Assembly (NCBI RefSeq): GCF_026340565.1 | Contig: NZ_JAPEPB010000001.1 | Span: 1,674,001 to 1,738,000, forward strand | Direction: 5' to 3' | DNA from: Kitasatospora sp. NBC_01287 | Lineage (GTDB): Bacteria > Actinomycetota > Actinomycetes > Streptomycetales > Streptomycetaceae | DNA: 64,000 nucleotides | Shown here: positions 24,309-33,591 of the stretch, in pieces | Numbering within the stretch: position 1 is the first letter of the stretch | How the letters are laid out: each line of letters starts with the position of its first letter | The notes under the pieces: model-generated | What the model was told of the DNA's origin: nothing | Databases searched by the model: none | The model's input: the letters and a program-made list of their open reading frames with translations, nothing else | Position numbers and translations under genes: made by a program

Positions 24309-25901
24309 TCAGGCCAGCTCCAGGGCCAGGTAGAAGTCCACCCGGTCCTCCAGCCGGGACAGGTCGCGGCCGGTCAGCTCCTCGATCCGGCCGATCCGGT
24401 AGCGCAGCGTGTTGACGTGCACGTGCAACTGGGCGGCGCACCTGGTCCAGGAGCCGTCCGAGCGCAGGAAGGCCTCCAGGGTGCGGACCAGGTCGGCCTG
24501 GTGCTCGATGTCGTAGCCGATCACCTTGTCGAGCAGCCGGCTGCGGAAGGCCCGGCGCACCTCGTCGGGCACCGCGGCGAGCAGCAGCACGTGCGAGGCG
24601 AGCTCCTCGGGGCCGGCCACGCAGACCCGGCCGACCCGGGCGGCGGCGATCCGCCGGGCGTGCCTGGCCTCCTCCAGCGCGCCGCGCAGCCCACCGGCCT
24701 CCAGCGCGGGGGCGGAGACGCCCAGGGTGATCCGCCCTTCCGAGCCGAGCCCGGCCTCCAGCGGGGCGAGCAGCTCGCGCAGCGCGTCGGCGGGCACGGT
24801 GGCGCCCGGCGCGGGCAGCACGACCACCGCCCCGGCGCCGGTGCCGGCCACCAGCGCGCGGTCGGAGGTGTCGGTGAGGGCCTCCTCCAGGATCGAGCGC
24901 ACCGCGCCGTCCGGCAGCCCCGTGCCCTCGGCGCTGAGCACCAGCCAGGAAGCCTCCGGTGCCTGCGACTCGGGTGCCGTGGCCTCGTACTTGGCGGCCA
25001 TCGCCGAGGAGGCGTAGAGGGTGCGGCTGATTTCGGCCGGATCGGCGTCGCGCTGCAGCAGGGTGAGCACCTCGTCGGCCAGTCGGCGGCGCAGGCGGCG
25101 GCCCTCGTCGCGCCGGTTGCGCTCGGCGGCGACCAACCGGGCCAGGTTATCGGCCAGTTGCTGGCGCTTGGTGGTCCACTCGGTGACGTCGCCGGCCACC
25201 GCCAGCACCCAGTCGGACAGCGGCGCCTCCTCCTCGGGGCGCGCGGGTGCGGGCAGCAGCGAGTAGGAGCCGGAGACCAGGCGGGCCCGGTGCGGGGGGC
25301 GGCGGCGCTGGCGCTGGGCGGCCAGGTGGGCGCGGACCAACTGGTCGCGGTCCTCGGCGGAGAGGTGGTCGACCGGGCCCGCGACCACCCGGCCGGTGGG
25401 CGTGAGCACCCAGCAGTCCAGGTCGAGGTCGCCGCCGAGCAGGTCGAGCACGGCGTCCAGGCCGCCGCCGCCGGCCGCCGAGACCAGCATCCGGTGCCGG
25501 TCGACCAGCGCGGCCAGGTCGGCGGCCCGGTCGGCGGAGACCTGGCGGCCGATGAACTCGGTCAGGGTCGAGAAGGCGATGTCGTCGGGCACCGCGAGCA
25601 GCGGCATCCGGTGCCGGCGGCAGGCGTCGATCAGGTCCTCGGGGATCGGCCCGACCTCGGCCTCGCCGGCCGCCAGCGCCACCGCCCCGCCGGCCGCCAG
25701 GGTGCGCACGAAGCGCTCGGAGTCCTCCGGCCCGGTGCGCCAGAGCATGCCGGTGAGCACGAGCTCGCCACCGTGCAGGTAGCGGCCCGGGTCGTGCAGG
25801 TCCGTGGTCATGACACCGCTGACCTGTCGATCGAGCTCGTCCTCGGCCGCGAGCAGGCGCAGTCTCGGGGCGCCGGGGGCGAGCAGGTCACGGACGCGCA
25901 T
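24309..25901 (-). CDS. PucR-family transcriptional regulator
   Basis: 530 aa. It has the PucR layout: an N-terminal purine-catabolism domain (MRVRDLLAPG, GELVLTGMLWRTG, VDRHRMLVSAAGGG), a central GGDEF-like domain (about residues 300-420: ILEEALTDTSDRALVAG) and a C-terminal PucR HTH (VRTLEAFLRSDGSW, AAQLHVHVNTLRYRIGRIEELTGRDL). It is read divergently from the xanthine dehydrogenase genes, with 495 bp between, so it probably controls them, as PucR-type proteins do in purine degradation. Neither the effector nor a binding site can be read directly. It is convergent with the esterase. Confidence 0.9.
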   Translation of the reverse strand: MRVRDLLAPGAPRLRLLAAEDELDRQVSGVMTTDLHDPGRYLHGGELVLTGMLWRTGPEDSERFVRTLAAGGAVALAAGEAEVGPIPEDLIDACRRHRMPLLAVPDDIAFSTLTEFIGRQVSADRAADLAALVDRHRMLVSAAGGGGLDAVLDLLGGDLDLDCWVLTPTGRVVAGPVDHLSAEDRDQLVRAHLAAQRQRRRPPHRARLVSGSYSLLPAPARPEEEAPLSDWVLAVAGDVTEWTTKRQQLADNLARLVAAERNRRDEGRRLRRRLADEVLTLLQRDADPAEISRTLYASSAMAAKYEATAPESQAPEASWLVLSAEGTGLPDGAVRSILEEALTDTSDRALVAGTGAGAVVVLPAPGATVPADALRELLAPLEAGLGSEGRITLGVSAPALEAGGLRGALEEARHARRIAAARVGRVCVAGPEELASHVLLLAAVPDEVRRAFRSRLLDKVIGYDIEHQADLVRTLEAFLRSDGSWTRCAAQLHVHVNTLRYRIGRIEELTGRDLSRLEDRVDFYLALELA

Positions 25902-26396
25902 CCGCAGACTCCTTCGTCTGGACCAAGTGTGAGGGATACCGCTACCTGGGGCAGATCCGCGCAGGTCGGGGGAACAGTGTGCCCGAGTGTGCCCGAGTTC
26001 CAGGCCTTCGGTGTTACGTATCAGCGCTCCGCCGGGTCACGGGGCCGTCGCTTCGTCGTCACGGCCGGATTACGGTCGTAAGCGGCGGTTGGCAGACCGC
26101 TCAGCAGGGGATTCATCGGCCTTAGAGGAACGTACAGGATGCCGGGCGGCACCGAAGCACGGGCTTCATGCCATCGGTGACTGCCAGTGGGCCCCGTCAC
26201 AGCGGTTCACTGGCTGACACGCCGCCGGACACACCCCGGTGACCAGGACTCAACGCCCCGGCAACGCTCCGGTGGCCGGTCCGAGCACCGGAGGTTTGGG
26301 AATCCCGCGCCGACGCCCCCAACCGGGCGAATTCCCGCGGGTTTCCGGGCGCTGTGCCCACTGGTTCGATTGGCGACGACTTGAGGAGACACCCGC
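25902..26396. other. gene-free intergenic region between pucR and xanthine dehydrogenase genes
   Basis: 495 bp between divergent genes, where the promoters for both sides should lie. I see no convincing -10/-35 pair, riboswitch or small gene. Short open frames here have no ribosome-binding site or recognisable content. GAGGAG near 26383 is the ribosome-binding site of the first xanthine dehydrogenase gene. Confidence 0.6.
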
Positions 26397-27284
26397 ATGG
26401 AGTTCCTGCGGCCCGCTACCTGGGACGAGGCTCTCGCGGTTAAGGCTGAGCACCCGACCGCGCTGCCGATCTCGGGCGGCACCGACGTGATGGTCGAGAT
26501 GAACTTCGATGTTCACCGGCCGGCTGCACTGCTCGACCTGAACCGCATCACCGAGCTGACCGAGTGGTCGATCACCGACGGCGTGGTCAGACTCGGGGCC
26601 GCGGTCCCGTATTCCCGGATCATCGACGAGCTGTCCGAGCCCCTGCCGGGGCTGGCGCGTGCGGCGCACACGGTCGGCTCACCCCAGATCCGCAACCGGG
26701 GCGGGGTCGGCGGGAACCTGGGCGGCGCCTCCCCGGCGGGTGACGCCCACCCGGCGCTGCTGGCCGCCGGACGCGATGTCTTCGTCGAGGCCTGCTCGGT
26801 GCGCGGCACCCGACTGATCCCGATCGACGAGTTCTACGTCGGGGTCAAGCGCAACAGCCTGGAGAAGGACGAGCTGATCCGCGCCGTCCTCATCCCGGTG
26901 GCGGACGGCCCGCAGCAGTTCTCGAAGATCGGCACCCGCAACGCGATGGTCATCGCGGTCTGCGCGTTCGGCTTCGCGCTGCACCCCAAGAACCACACCG
27001 TCGGAACCGGTATCGGCTCGGCTGCCCCCACGCCGCGTCGCGCCGTCGAGGCGGAGGAGTACCTGCAGGGCGTGCTCGAGGAGCGCGGGCTGTGGGAGTC
27101 GGGCGCTCTGCTGGGCACCGAGGTGACCCAGCGGTTCGGCGAGCTGGTGAAGGCCGCCGCCTCGCCGATCGACGATGTGCGCGGCACCGCCGACTACCGG
27201 CGGCACTCGCTGGCCGTGATGGCCCGCCGCACCCTCACCTGGACCTGGACCGACTACAGCAAGCAGATCAGGAGCGCGGCATGA
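26397..27284 (+). CDS. xanthine dehydrogenase FAD-binding subunit
   Basis: 295 aa, ATG after GAGGAG. It matches the FAD-binding domain of molybdopterin dehydrogenases: MEFLRPATWDEALAV, LPISGGTDVMVEMNF (FAD pyrophosphate loop), LGAAVPYSRII, HTVGSPQIRNRGGVGGNLGGASPAGDAHPALLA and RAVLIPVADGPQQFSKIGTR. A C-terminal CO_deh_flav_C-type region follows. It transfers electrons from the [2Fe-2S] clusters to FAD. It is the first gene of a three-gene transcript, and its TGA overlaps the ATG of the iron-sulfur subunit. Confidence 0.95.
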   Translation: MEFLRPATWDEALAVKAEHPTALPISGGTDVMVEMNFDVHRPAALLDLNRITELTEWSITDGVVRLGAAVPYSRIIDELSEPLPGLARAAHTVGSPQIRNRGGVGGNLGGASPAGDAHPALLAAGRDVFVEACSVRGTRLIPIDEFYVGVKRNSLEKDELIRAVLIPVADGPQQFSKIGTRNAMVIAVCAFGFALHPKNHTVGTGIGSAAPTPRRAVEAEEYLQGVLEERGLWESGALLGTEVTQRFGELVKAAASPIDDVRGTADYRRHSLAVMARRTLTWTWTDYSKQIRSAA

Positions 27285-27769
27285 GGGTCACATTCACCGC
27301 CAACGGGAAGCCGGTCGAGGCGGACGACGTGTGGGAGGGCGAGAGCCTGCTCTACGTGCTGCGCGAGCGGGTCGGCCTGCCGGGTTCGAAGAACGCGTGC
27401 GAGCAGGGCGAGTGCGGCTCCTGCACGGTCTACCTGGACGGCACCCCGGTCTGCTCCTGCCTGGTGGCGGCCGGCCAGGTGCAGGACCGCGAGGTCCGCA
27501 CCGTCGAGGGCCTGACCGAGGAGAGCGGCGAGCTGGGCCTGGTCCAGCAGTCGTTCATCGACGCCGGCGCCGTGCAGTGCGGCTTCTGCACCCCGGGCCT
27601 GCTGGTGCAGACCGACGCGCTGCTGGAGCGCAGCCCGCAGCCCAGCGACACGGACATCCGCGAGGCGCTGAGCGGCAACCTCTGCCGCTGCACCGGTTAC
27701 GAGAAGATCATGGACGCGGTGCGGCTGGCGTCCGCCCGCAAGTGCCAGAAGGCGGGGGCGGCGGAATGA
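27281..27769 (+). CDS. xanthine dehydrogenase [2Fe-2S] subunit
   Basis: 162 aa, with ATGA overlap at the start and AGGAG upstream. It has a plant-type [2Fe-2S] domain (CEQGECGSCTVYLDG, C-x4-C-x2-C, with the fourth Cys in CSCLV) and an alpha-helical second cluster domain (CGFCTPG and NLCRCTGYEKI). This is the standard small subunit of the molybdenum hydroxylase family, passing electrons from the molybdenum site to FAD. Between its FAD and Mo partners the assignment is firm. Confidence 0.96.
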   Translation: MRVTFTANGKPVEADDVWEGESLLYVLRERVGLPGSKNACEQGECGSCTVYLDGTPVCSCLVAAGQVQDREVRTVEGLTEESGELGLVQQSFIDAGAVQCGFCTPGLLVQTDALLERSPQPSDTDIREALSGNLCRCTGYEKIMDAVRLASARKCQKAGAAE

Positions 27770-30126
27770 GCACGCGGACCATCCAGGGCCAGAAGAACCT
27801 GCAGGACATCACCACCGGCAGCAAGGACGGCATCGGCGGCTCGCCGCTGCGCCCGGACGGCACGCTGAAGGTCAAGGGCGAGTTCGCCTACTCCTCGGAC
27901 ATGTGGCACGAGGACATGCTCTGGGGCATGGCGCTGCGCTCGCCGCACCCGCGCGCCAACATCCTCTCGGTGGACATCTCCGAGGCGCTCAGGACCCCGG
28001 GCGTCTACGCGGTGCTGACCCACGAGGACATCCCGGGCACGAAGTTCTACGGCCTGGAGATCCAGGACCAGCCGGCCCTGGCCATCGACAAGGTCCGCTA
28101 CCACGGTGAGGCGATCGCGCTGGTGGCGGCCGACCACCCGGAGACGGCCCGCCGCGCGGTGAAGAAGATCAAGGTCGAGTACGAGGTGCTCACCCCGATC
28201 ACCACCGAGGAGCAGGCGCTCAACCCCGAGGTGCACGGCTACGTGCACGAGCCGCACGAGTACAAGTCGCACGGCTCCGGCAACATCTGCCACTCGCAGC
28301 GGTTGGTCTTCGGCCAGGGCGTGACCGACGAGGTCAAGGCGCTGGCGGACGTGGTCGTCAAGGGCGAGTACGAGGTCGGCATGCAGGACCAGGCCTTCCT
28401 GGGCCCGGAGTCCGGCCTCGCGGTGCCCGCCGAGGACGGTGGCATCGACCTCTACGTGGCCACCCAGTGGCTGCACGTGGACCGCCAGCAGATGGCCCCG
28501 GTGCTCGGTCTGCCCGAGGAGAAGGTGCGCCTGACCCTGGCCGGCGTCGGCGGCGCCTTCGGCGGCCGCGAGGACCTGTCGATGCAGATCCACGCCTCGC
28601 TGCTGGCCCAGCGCACCGGCAAGCCGGTCAAGATCGTCTACGCCCGCGACGAGTCCTTCTTCGGCCACGTGCACCGCCACCCGGCGAAGATGAGCTACGA
28701 GCACGGCGCCACCCGCGACGGCAAGCTGGTCTACTCCGACGTGCGCCTGGTGCTGGACGGCGGCGCCTACGCCTCCGCCTCCCCCGCCGTGGTCGGCAAC
28801 GCGGCCTCGCTGGGCAACGGCCCGTACAACATCCCGAACGTGCGGATGGAGGCCATCGCGCTCTACACCAACAACCCCAGCTGCGGCGCGATGCGCGGCT
28901 TCGGCGCGGTGCAGGCGTGCTTCGGCTACGAGACCCAGATGGACCGGCTCGCCGCCGAACTGGGCATGGACCCGGTCGAGTTGCGCCAGCTGAACGCGAT
29001 GTCGGAGGGCGACCGCCTGCCCACGGGCCAGCAGATCGACTCGCCCGCCCCGGTGGCCGAACTGCTGCGGCGGGTCAAGGACATGCCGCTGCCGCCGCCG
29101 CTGGACCTGGCCAACCTCGACATCCGCGAGCTGCCCGGCGCGCTGTCGAACACCTCGCACGGCGAGGGCATCGTGCGCGGTATCGGCTACTCGGTCGGCA
29201 TCAAGAACGTCGGCTTCTCCGAGGGCTTCGACGACTACTCCACCGCCCGGGTGCGCCTGGAGGTCATCGGCGGCGAGCCGGTCGCCATGGTGCACACCGC
29301 GATGGCCGAGGTCGGCCAGGGCGGCATCACCGTGCACGCCCAGATCGCCCGCACCGAGCTCGGGGTCGAGCAGGTCACCATCCACCCGGCCAACACCGAG
29401 GTCGGCTCGGCCGGCTCCACCTCCGCCTCGCGGCAGACCTACATGACCGGCGGCGCGGTGAAGCTCGCGGCCGAGGCCGTGAAGCAGGCGCTGATCGAGA
29501 AGGGCCGCAAGCGCTACGGCTGGACCCAGACCGACCTCGACCTGGTCGGCGGCAAGGTGGTCTCGGCGGCGCAGGGTTCGCTGGTCTCGATGGTGGACCT
29601 GCTCGGCGACGAGGCGATCGACCTGACCCGCGAGCACCACCACCGCCCCACCGAAGCCTTCGACAAGGTGACCGGGCAGGGCTTCGGCCACGTCCAGTAC
29701 ACCTTCTGCGCCAACCGCGCGGTGGTCGACGTGGACGTCGAGCTGGGCCTGGTCAAGGTGGTCGAGCTGACCGCCGCCCAGGACGTCGGCAAGGCGCTCA
29801 ACCCGCTCTCGGTGGTCGGCCAGATCCAGGGCGGCTGCACGCAGGCGCTGGGCCTGGCGGTGATGGAGGAGATCATCGTCAAGGACGGCAAGGTGCGCAA
29901 CGCCTCCTTCACCGACTACCTGATCCCGACCATCCTGGACGTCCCGCCGATCCCGGTGGACGTGCTGGAGCTGCCCGACCCGAACGCCCCGTACGGGCTG
30001 CGCGGGGTCGGCGAGGCGCCCACGGTCTCGGCCACCCCCTCGATCGTCGCCGCGATCAGGCAGGCCACGGGCATCGCGCTCAACCGGATCCCGGTCCGGC
30101 CCGAGCACATCACCGGGACGCTCTGA
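27766..30126 (+). CDS. xanthine dehydrogenase molybdenum-binding subunit
   Basis: 786 aa from the ATG at 27766, overlapping the previous stop (ATGA). The sequence runs through the two aldehyde oxidase/xanthine dehydrogenase domains: GSPLRPDGTLKVKGEFAYSSD, MLWGMALRSPHPRANI, FGGREDLSMQIHASLLA, MRGFGAVQACFGYETQMD, VHTAMAEVGQGGITVHAQIA, EVGSAGSTSASRQTYMTG and GLRGVGEAPTVSATPSIVAAI (with the catalytic Glu in GVGEA). It hydroxylates hypoxanthine and xanthine to urate with molybdopterin cytosine or guanine dinucleotide. Substrate identity is inferred from the purine genes around it. Confidence 0.94.
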   Translation: MSTRTIQGQKNLQDITTGSKDGIGGSPLRPDGTLKVKGEFAYSSDMWHEDMLWGMALRSPHPRANILSVDISEALRTPGVYAVLTHEDIPGTKFYGLEIQDQPALAIDKVRYHGEAIALVAADHPETARRAVKKIKVEYEVLTPITTEEQALNPEVHGYVHEPHEYKSHGSGNICHSQRLVFGQGVTDEVKALADVVVKGEYEVGMQDQAFLGPESGLAVPAEDGGIDLYVATQWLHVDRQQMAPVLGLPEEKVRLTLAGVGGAFGGREDLSMQIHASLLAQRTGKPVKIVYARDESFFGHVHRHPAKMSYEHGATRDGKLVYSDVRLVLDGGAYASASPAVVGNAASLGNGPYNIPNVRMEAIALYTNNPSCGAMRGFGAVQACFGYETQMDRLAAELGMDPVELRQLNAMSEGDRLPTGQQIDSPAPVAELLRRVKDMPLPPPLDLANLDIRELPGALSNTSHGEGIVRGIGYSVGIKNVGFSEGFDDYSTARVRLEVIGGEPVAMVHTAMAEVGQGGITVHAQIARTELGVEQVTIHPANTEVGSAGSTSASRQTYMTGGAVKLAAEAVKQALIEKGRKRYGWTQTDLDLVGGKVVSAAQGSLVSMVDLLGDEAIDLTREHHHRPTEAFDKVTGQGFGHVQYTFCANRAVVDVDVELGLVKVVELTAAQDVGKALNPLSVVGQIQGGCTQALGLAVMEEIIVKDGKVRNASFTDYLIPTILDVPPIPVDVLELPDPNAPYGLRGVGEAPTVSATPSIVAAIRQATGIALNRIPVRPEHITGTL

Positions 30127-30153
30127 CCGCAGAGCGGTTCCCGCTCCCTACCT

Positions 30154-30192
30154 CCCGGGGCGGCGGCCAACGTCTTCCCCCGCCGCCCCGGG
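30154..30192 (+). terminator. hairpin terminator after the xanthine dehydrogenase operon
   Basis: A 13-bp perfect stem (CCCGGGGCGGCGG and CCGCCGCCCCGGG) with a 13-nt loop, 28 bp after the stop codon. No U-run follows, as is usual in streptomycetes. Confidence 0.8.
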
Positions 30193-30200
30193 GCGCACCA

Positions 30201-30260
30201 CCAGCAGTGCCCAGCGCCACTCAGCAGTACCCAGCAGTACCCAGCAGTACCCAGCAAGTG
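30201..30260. repeat. 10-bp tandem repeat, six units
   Basis: Six consecutive 10-bp units of CCAGCAGTAC type (three nearly identical, others diverged). They lie in the 307-bp gene-free stretch 30127-30433, after the terminator and upstream of the purine permease gene. The rest of the stretch is unremarkable. Confidence 0.85.
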
Positions 30261-30433
30261 CACGATCCCGCTGCCTCTCCCACGCCGGGGCTCTGCAGCG
30301 GTGCGCACCACCCCACGCACCGCACGCACACCGAGTGCACCTCGTGAGTCGAACAAGTCCCCCTGTGCCGTCTCCCCCTTGACGTTCAGGTCGGCTCGCC
30401 CACCCCAATCCCCTTTGAACCTTGGGAGTGGAC

Positions 30434-31915
30434 ATGACCCGGATCCCCACGGAGCCTGGCACCACTGAAGAGATCCCCCACCAGGCCGACACCCCCACGT
30501 CGGCCTCGGCACCAGCTTCGAAGAATGCCCTGGACGCGTATTTCAAGATCTCGGCAAGAGGCTCGACCTTCGGCAACGAGATCCGCGGTGGCCTGACCAC
30601 CTTCATGGCGATGGCCTACATCGTCCTGCTCAACCCGCTCATCCTGAGCGGCGCCGACGTCACCGGCGTCAAACTGGACCACGCGCAGCTCACCACGGCA
30701 ACGGCGCTCGCCGCCGCCGTCACCACCATCCTGATGGGTGTGGTGGGCAACGTGCCGCTGGCGGTCGCCGCCGGCCTGTCGGTGTCCGGAGCGGTCTCCG
30801 CCCTGGTCGTCCCCCACACCACCTGGGCCCAGGCCTTCGGCCTCTGCGTGATCTACGGTCTGCTGATCGTGCTGCTGGTCGTCTCCGGCCTGCGCGAGAA
30901 GATCATGAACGGCATACCGCTGGCGCTCAAGCACGCGATCACCATCGGCATCGGCCTCTTCGTCTCGCTGATCGGCCTGCACAAGGCCGGTTTCGTGCAG
31001 AGCGGCGGGCCCACCCTGGTCTCGCTCGGCCCCGAGGGTGAACTCACCGGGTGGCCGGTGGTCTGCTTCGCCGTCACGCTGCTGATCATCTTCGTGCTGC
31101 TGGCGCGCAACGTCCGCGGCGCCATCCTGATCGGCATCACGGCCGGCACGGTCTTCGCCTTCATCGTCAACGCGATCGGCCACATCCCCACCAAGGCCTG
31201 GGGCAGCGCGCCGCCGGTCTGGCCGGGCAGCCCGGTCGCCGCGCCGAACTTCGGCCTGGTCGGCCATGTCGACCTGTTCGGTGCCTTCGGTTCCAAGGGC
31301 ATGGGCGCGATCAGCGCCTCGGTCGCGGTCTTCACCCTGGTGCTGGCCGGCTTCTTCGACGCGATGGCCACCATCATCGGCGTCGGCACCGAGGCCGGTC
31401 TGGCCGACAAGCAGGGCCGGATGCCGGGCCTCTCCAAGGCGCTCTTCATCGACGGTTCCGGCGGCGCGATCGGCGGCCTGGTCGGCGCCTCGGGCCAGAC
31501 GGTCTTCGTCGAGTCCGCCACCGGCGTCGGCGAGGGTGCCAGGACGGGTCTCGCCTCGTTGGTCACCGGCGGTGTCTTCACCCTGATGCTCTTCTTCTCC
31601 CCACTGGCCGGCATCGTGCCGGTCGAGGTCGCCTCGGCCGCGCTGGTGGTGATCGGCTCGATGATGATGAGCCAGGCACGGCACATCGACTGGGCCGACC
31701 GCGACGTGGCGATCCCGGCCTTCCTCACCTGCACGCTGATGCCGTTCACCTACAGCATCACGGCCGGTGTCGCGGCCGGCGTGGTCTCCTACACGGTGAT
31801 CAAGGCCGGCAAGGGCAGGTGGCGCGAGCCGGGTCCGCTGATGTGGATCCTGACCGCCGTCTTCCTGATCTACTTCGCGCTCACTCCGATCAAGGAGTGG
31901 CTGGGAGTCCACTAG
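30434..31915 (+). CDS. NCS2-family purine (hypoxanthine/adenine/guanine) permease, AzgA-like
   Basis: 493 aa from the ATG at 30434, which has GGGAG upstream. It has the AzgA-type signature GNEIRGGLTTFMAMAYIVLLNPLIL and about twelve membrane helices (AAVTTILMGVVGNVPLAVAAG, AITIGIGLFVSLIGLHKAGF and others). Further family motifs are VFTLVLAGFFDAMATIIGVGTEAGL, KALFIDGSGGAIGGLVGASGQTVFVESATGVGEGARTGL and FLTCTLMPFTYSITAGVAAGVVSY. It is a cytoplasmic-membrane proton symporter for purine bases, fitting the flanking xanthine dehydrogenase and XdhC genes. Confidence 0.93.
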   Translation: MTRIPTEPGTTEEIPHQADTPTSASAPASKNALDAYFKISARGSTFGNEIRGGLTTFMAMAYIVLLNPLILSGADVTGVKLDHAQLTTATALAAAVTTILMGVVGNVPLAVAAGLSVSGAVSALVVPHTTWAQAFGLCVIYGLLIVLLVVSGLREKIMNGIPLALKHAITIGIGLFVSLIGLHKAGFVQSGGPTLVSLGPEGELTGWPVVCFAVTLLIIFVLLARNVRGAILIGITAGTVFAFIVNAIGHIPTKAWGSAPPVWPGSPVAAPNFGLVGHVDLFGAFGSKGMGAISASVAVFTLVLAGFFDAMATIIGVGTEAGLADKQGRMPGLSKALFIDGSGGAIGGLVGASGQTVFVESATGVGEGARTGLASLVTGGVFTLMLFFSPLAGIVPVEVASAALVVIGSMMMSQARHIDWADRDVAIPAFLTCTLMPFTYSITAGVAAGVVSYTVIKAGKGRWREPGPLMWILTAVFLIYFALTPIKEWLGVH

Positions 31916-31918
31916 CGG

Positions 31919-31963
31919 TACCGGTGCCGCACGGGGGGCCTCCGTCCCCGCGCGGCACCGGTC
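31919..31963 (+). terminator. hairpin terminator after the purine permease gene
   Basis: CCGGTGCCGC (31921-31930) pairs with GCGGCACCGG (31952-31961). A second GGGG/CCCC stem lies inside. It is directly after the stop codon. Confidence 0.85.
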
Positions 31964-31994
31964 ATCTATGACACCAACTATTGATGTCATAGAT
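31964..31994. promoter_or_regulatory. AT-rich inverted repeat, possible operator upstream of xdhC
   Basis: Arms ATCTATGACA and TGTCATAGAT, perfect, with an 11-nt spacer. It is AT-rich in a very GC-rich genome and lies between the purine permease terminator and xdhC. A similar half (CATAGATCTG) recurs near 32026. It could be a transcription-factor site. No protein is assigned. Confidence 0.55.
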
Positions 31995-32037
31995 CATCGA
32001 CCGTCAGACCCTTGAGATCAGTGACCATAGATCTGCC

Positions 32038-32156
32038 GATCATCGACAGCGCAGACCGTCGACAGAACCGACCATCGACAGCACCGACCCTCGACGAGAC
32101 TGACCCTCGACACCCTTCACCGTCGACGACACCGACCCTCGACACCGCCGATAGGA
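32038..32156. repeat. imperfect 16-19-bp repeat upstream of xdhC
   Basis: About seven copies of the ACCCTCGACACC/ACCATCGACAGC type are spaced 16-19 bp apart. They fill most of the leader between the inverted repeat and the AGGAG of xdhC. Confidence 0.7.
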
Positions 32157-32165
32157 GCCACGGAC

Positions 32166-33392
32166 ATGCAGGACATCGCCGAGCAGTTGCAGGCCTGGCA
32201 CGCCGCCGGGCGGTCCTTCGCCGTGGCCACGGTGGTCGGCGTCTCGGGCAGCGCCCCGCGCGACCCCGGCGCGGCGCTGGCCGTGGACGCGGACGGCGAG
32301 GCCGTCGGCAGCGTCTCGGGCGGCTGCGTCGAGGGCGCGGTCTACGAGCTGTGCCGGGAGGCGATCGAGTCCGGGCAGCCGGTGCTGGAGCGCTTCGGCT
32401 ACAGCGACGAGGACGCCTTCGCGGTCGGCCTGACCTGTGGCGGCATCCTGGACGTCTTCGTCCAGCCGATCGTCCCCGGCGCGGACGCCGGACTGGACGC
32501 GGGCATCACCTACATCGCCTCCGGCACCCCGGTCGCGCTGGTCCGGGTGATCGAGGGCCCGACCGCGCTGCTCGGCGCCACCGTCGCGGTGACCGCCGAC
32601 ACCCACCACGGCGCCCTCTCCCCCGCCGGCCCCTCGACCACCGGCGCGCTGGAGCGCTCGGCCGTCGCCGAGGCGCGCGCGCTGCTGGACGCGGGGAAGA
32701 CCGCCAAGGTCACCCTGGCGCTGGACGGCCGCCCCTGCACTCCGATGGTCTCGGCGGGCATGCCCGCGGGGACGGCCGCGAGCACCGTCACCTTCTTCGT
32801 CGAGTCCTACGTCCCCAAGCCGCGGATGCTGGTCTTCGGCGCGATCGACTTCGCCGCCGCCGTGGTGCGGATCGGCAAGTTCCTCGGCTACCGGGTGACC
32901 GTCTGCGACGCCCGGCCGGTCTTCGCCACAAGGCGCCGCTTCCCGGAGGCAGACGAGGTGGTGGTCGACTGGCCGCACCGCTACCTGGACGCCCAACTGG
33001 CCGCGCCCGAGCGGAACGCGGGCATCGACGGCCGCACCGTGCTCTGCGTGCTGACCCACGACGCCAAGTTCGACATCCCGCTGCTGGAACGGGCGTTGCG
33101 GCTGCCGGTCGGCTTCGTCGGCGCGATGGGCTCGCGCAAGACCCACCTGGACCGCAACGCCAAGCTGCGCGAGGTCGGCCTGACCGAGGCGGAGATCGCC
33201 CGGCTGCGCTCGCCGATCGGCCTGGACCTGGGGGCCCGCACCCCCGAGGAGACCGCCGTCGCGGTCGCCGCCGAGATCGTCGCCAGCCGCCGCGGCGGCG
33301 GCTGCCTGCCGCTGTCGGCGGGCGCGGGCCCGATCCACCACGACCTGGAGCGGGCCGGCGGCAAGCCCGCCAAGGGCCGCCGGGTCGCCTGA
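32166..33392 (+). CDS. xdhC: XdhC-family molybdenum hydroxylase maturation protein
   Basis: 408 aa, ATG after AGGAG. N-terminal XdhC/CoxI domain: FAVATVVGVSGSAPRDPGAALAVDADGEAVGSVSGGCVEGAVYE and ERFGYSDEDAFAVGLTCGGILDVFVQPI. C-terminal XdhC Rossmann domain: VVRIGKFLGYRVTVCDARPVFATRRRF and GFVGAMGSRKTH. These proteins bind molybdopterin and help insert the sulfurated cofactor into xanthine dehydrogenase in the cytoplasm. It is downstream of the permease gene, on the same strand as the dehydrogenase. The residues 195-230 region has an unusual Thr/Ser/Pro-rich linker. Confidence 0.94.
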   Translation: MQDIAEQLQAWHAAGRSFAVATVVGVSGSAPRDPGAALAVDADGEAVGSVSGGCVEGAVYELCREAIESGQPVLERFGYSDEDAFAVGLTCGGILDVFVQPIVPGADAGLDAGITYIASGTPVALVRVIEGPTALLGATVAVTADTHHGALSPAGPSTTGALERSAVAEARALLDAGKTAKVTLALDGRPCTPMVSAGMPAGTAASTVTFFVESYVPKPRMLVFGAIDFAAAVVRIGKFLGYRVTVCDARPVFATRRRFPEADEVVVDWPHRYLDAQLAAPERNAGIDGRTVLCVLTHDAKFDIPLLERALRLPVGFVGAMGSRKTHLDRNAKLREVGLTEAEIARLRSPIGLDLGARTPEETAVAVAAEIVASRRGGGCLPLSAGAGPIHHDLERAGGKPAKGRRVA

Positions 33393-33591
33393 CACGTCCC
33401 GTCCGGCCCCCGCTGCGGCCCCGGTTCCGCCCGCCGGTTCCGCCACCTCCGCTGCCTGACGCACCGTCAGTACTCAGCAAGCTCACAGGAAAAGCCGTTC
33501 GCCGCGGCACACCTGACGAAGATCCCGTCCGGAGCAGCGCACCGGGCGGGATCTTGCATGTCCAGGTCCGAACAGAGGGGATGATGGCTCG

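Noticed and set aside
25987..26217. 76-codon plus-strand frame between pucR and the dehydrogenase genes
   Set aside because: No ribosome-binding site, no hydrophobic or conserved pattern; probably chance.
26361..26396. Possible tRNA T-arm (GGTTCGA)
   Set aside because: Only the short loop-like string is present. No acceptor stem or D-arm can be folded around it.
27697..30108. Long minus-strand open frame across the xanthine dehydrogenase large subunit gene
   Set aside because: Antisense shadow of a well-supported gene; the translated sequence is low-complexity and unlike any protein.
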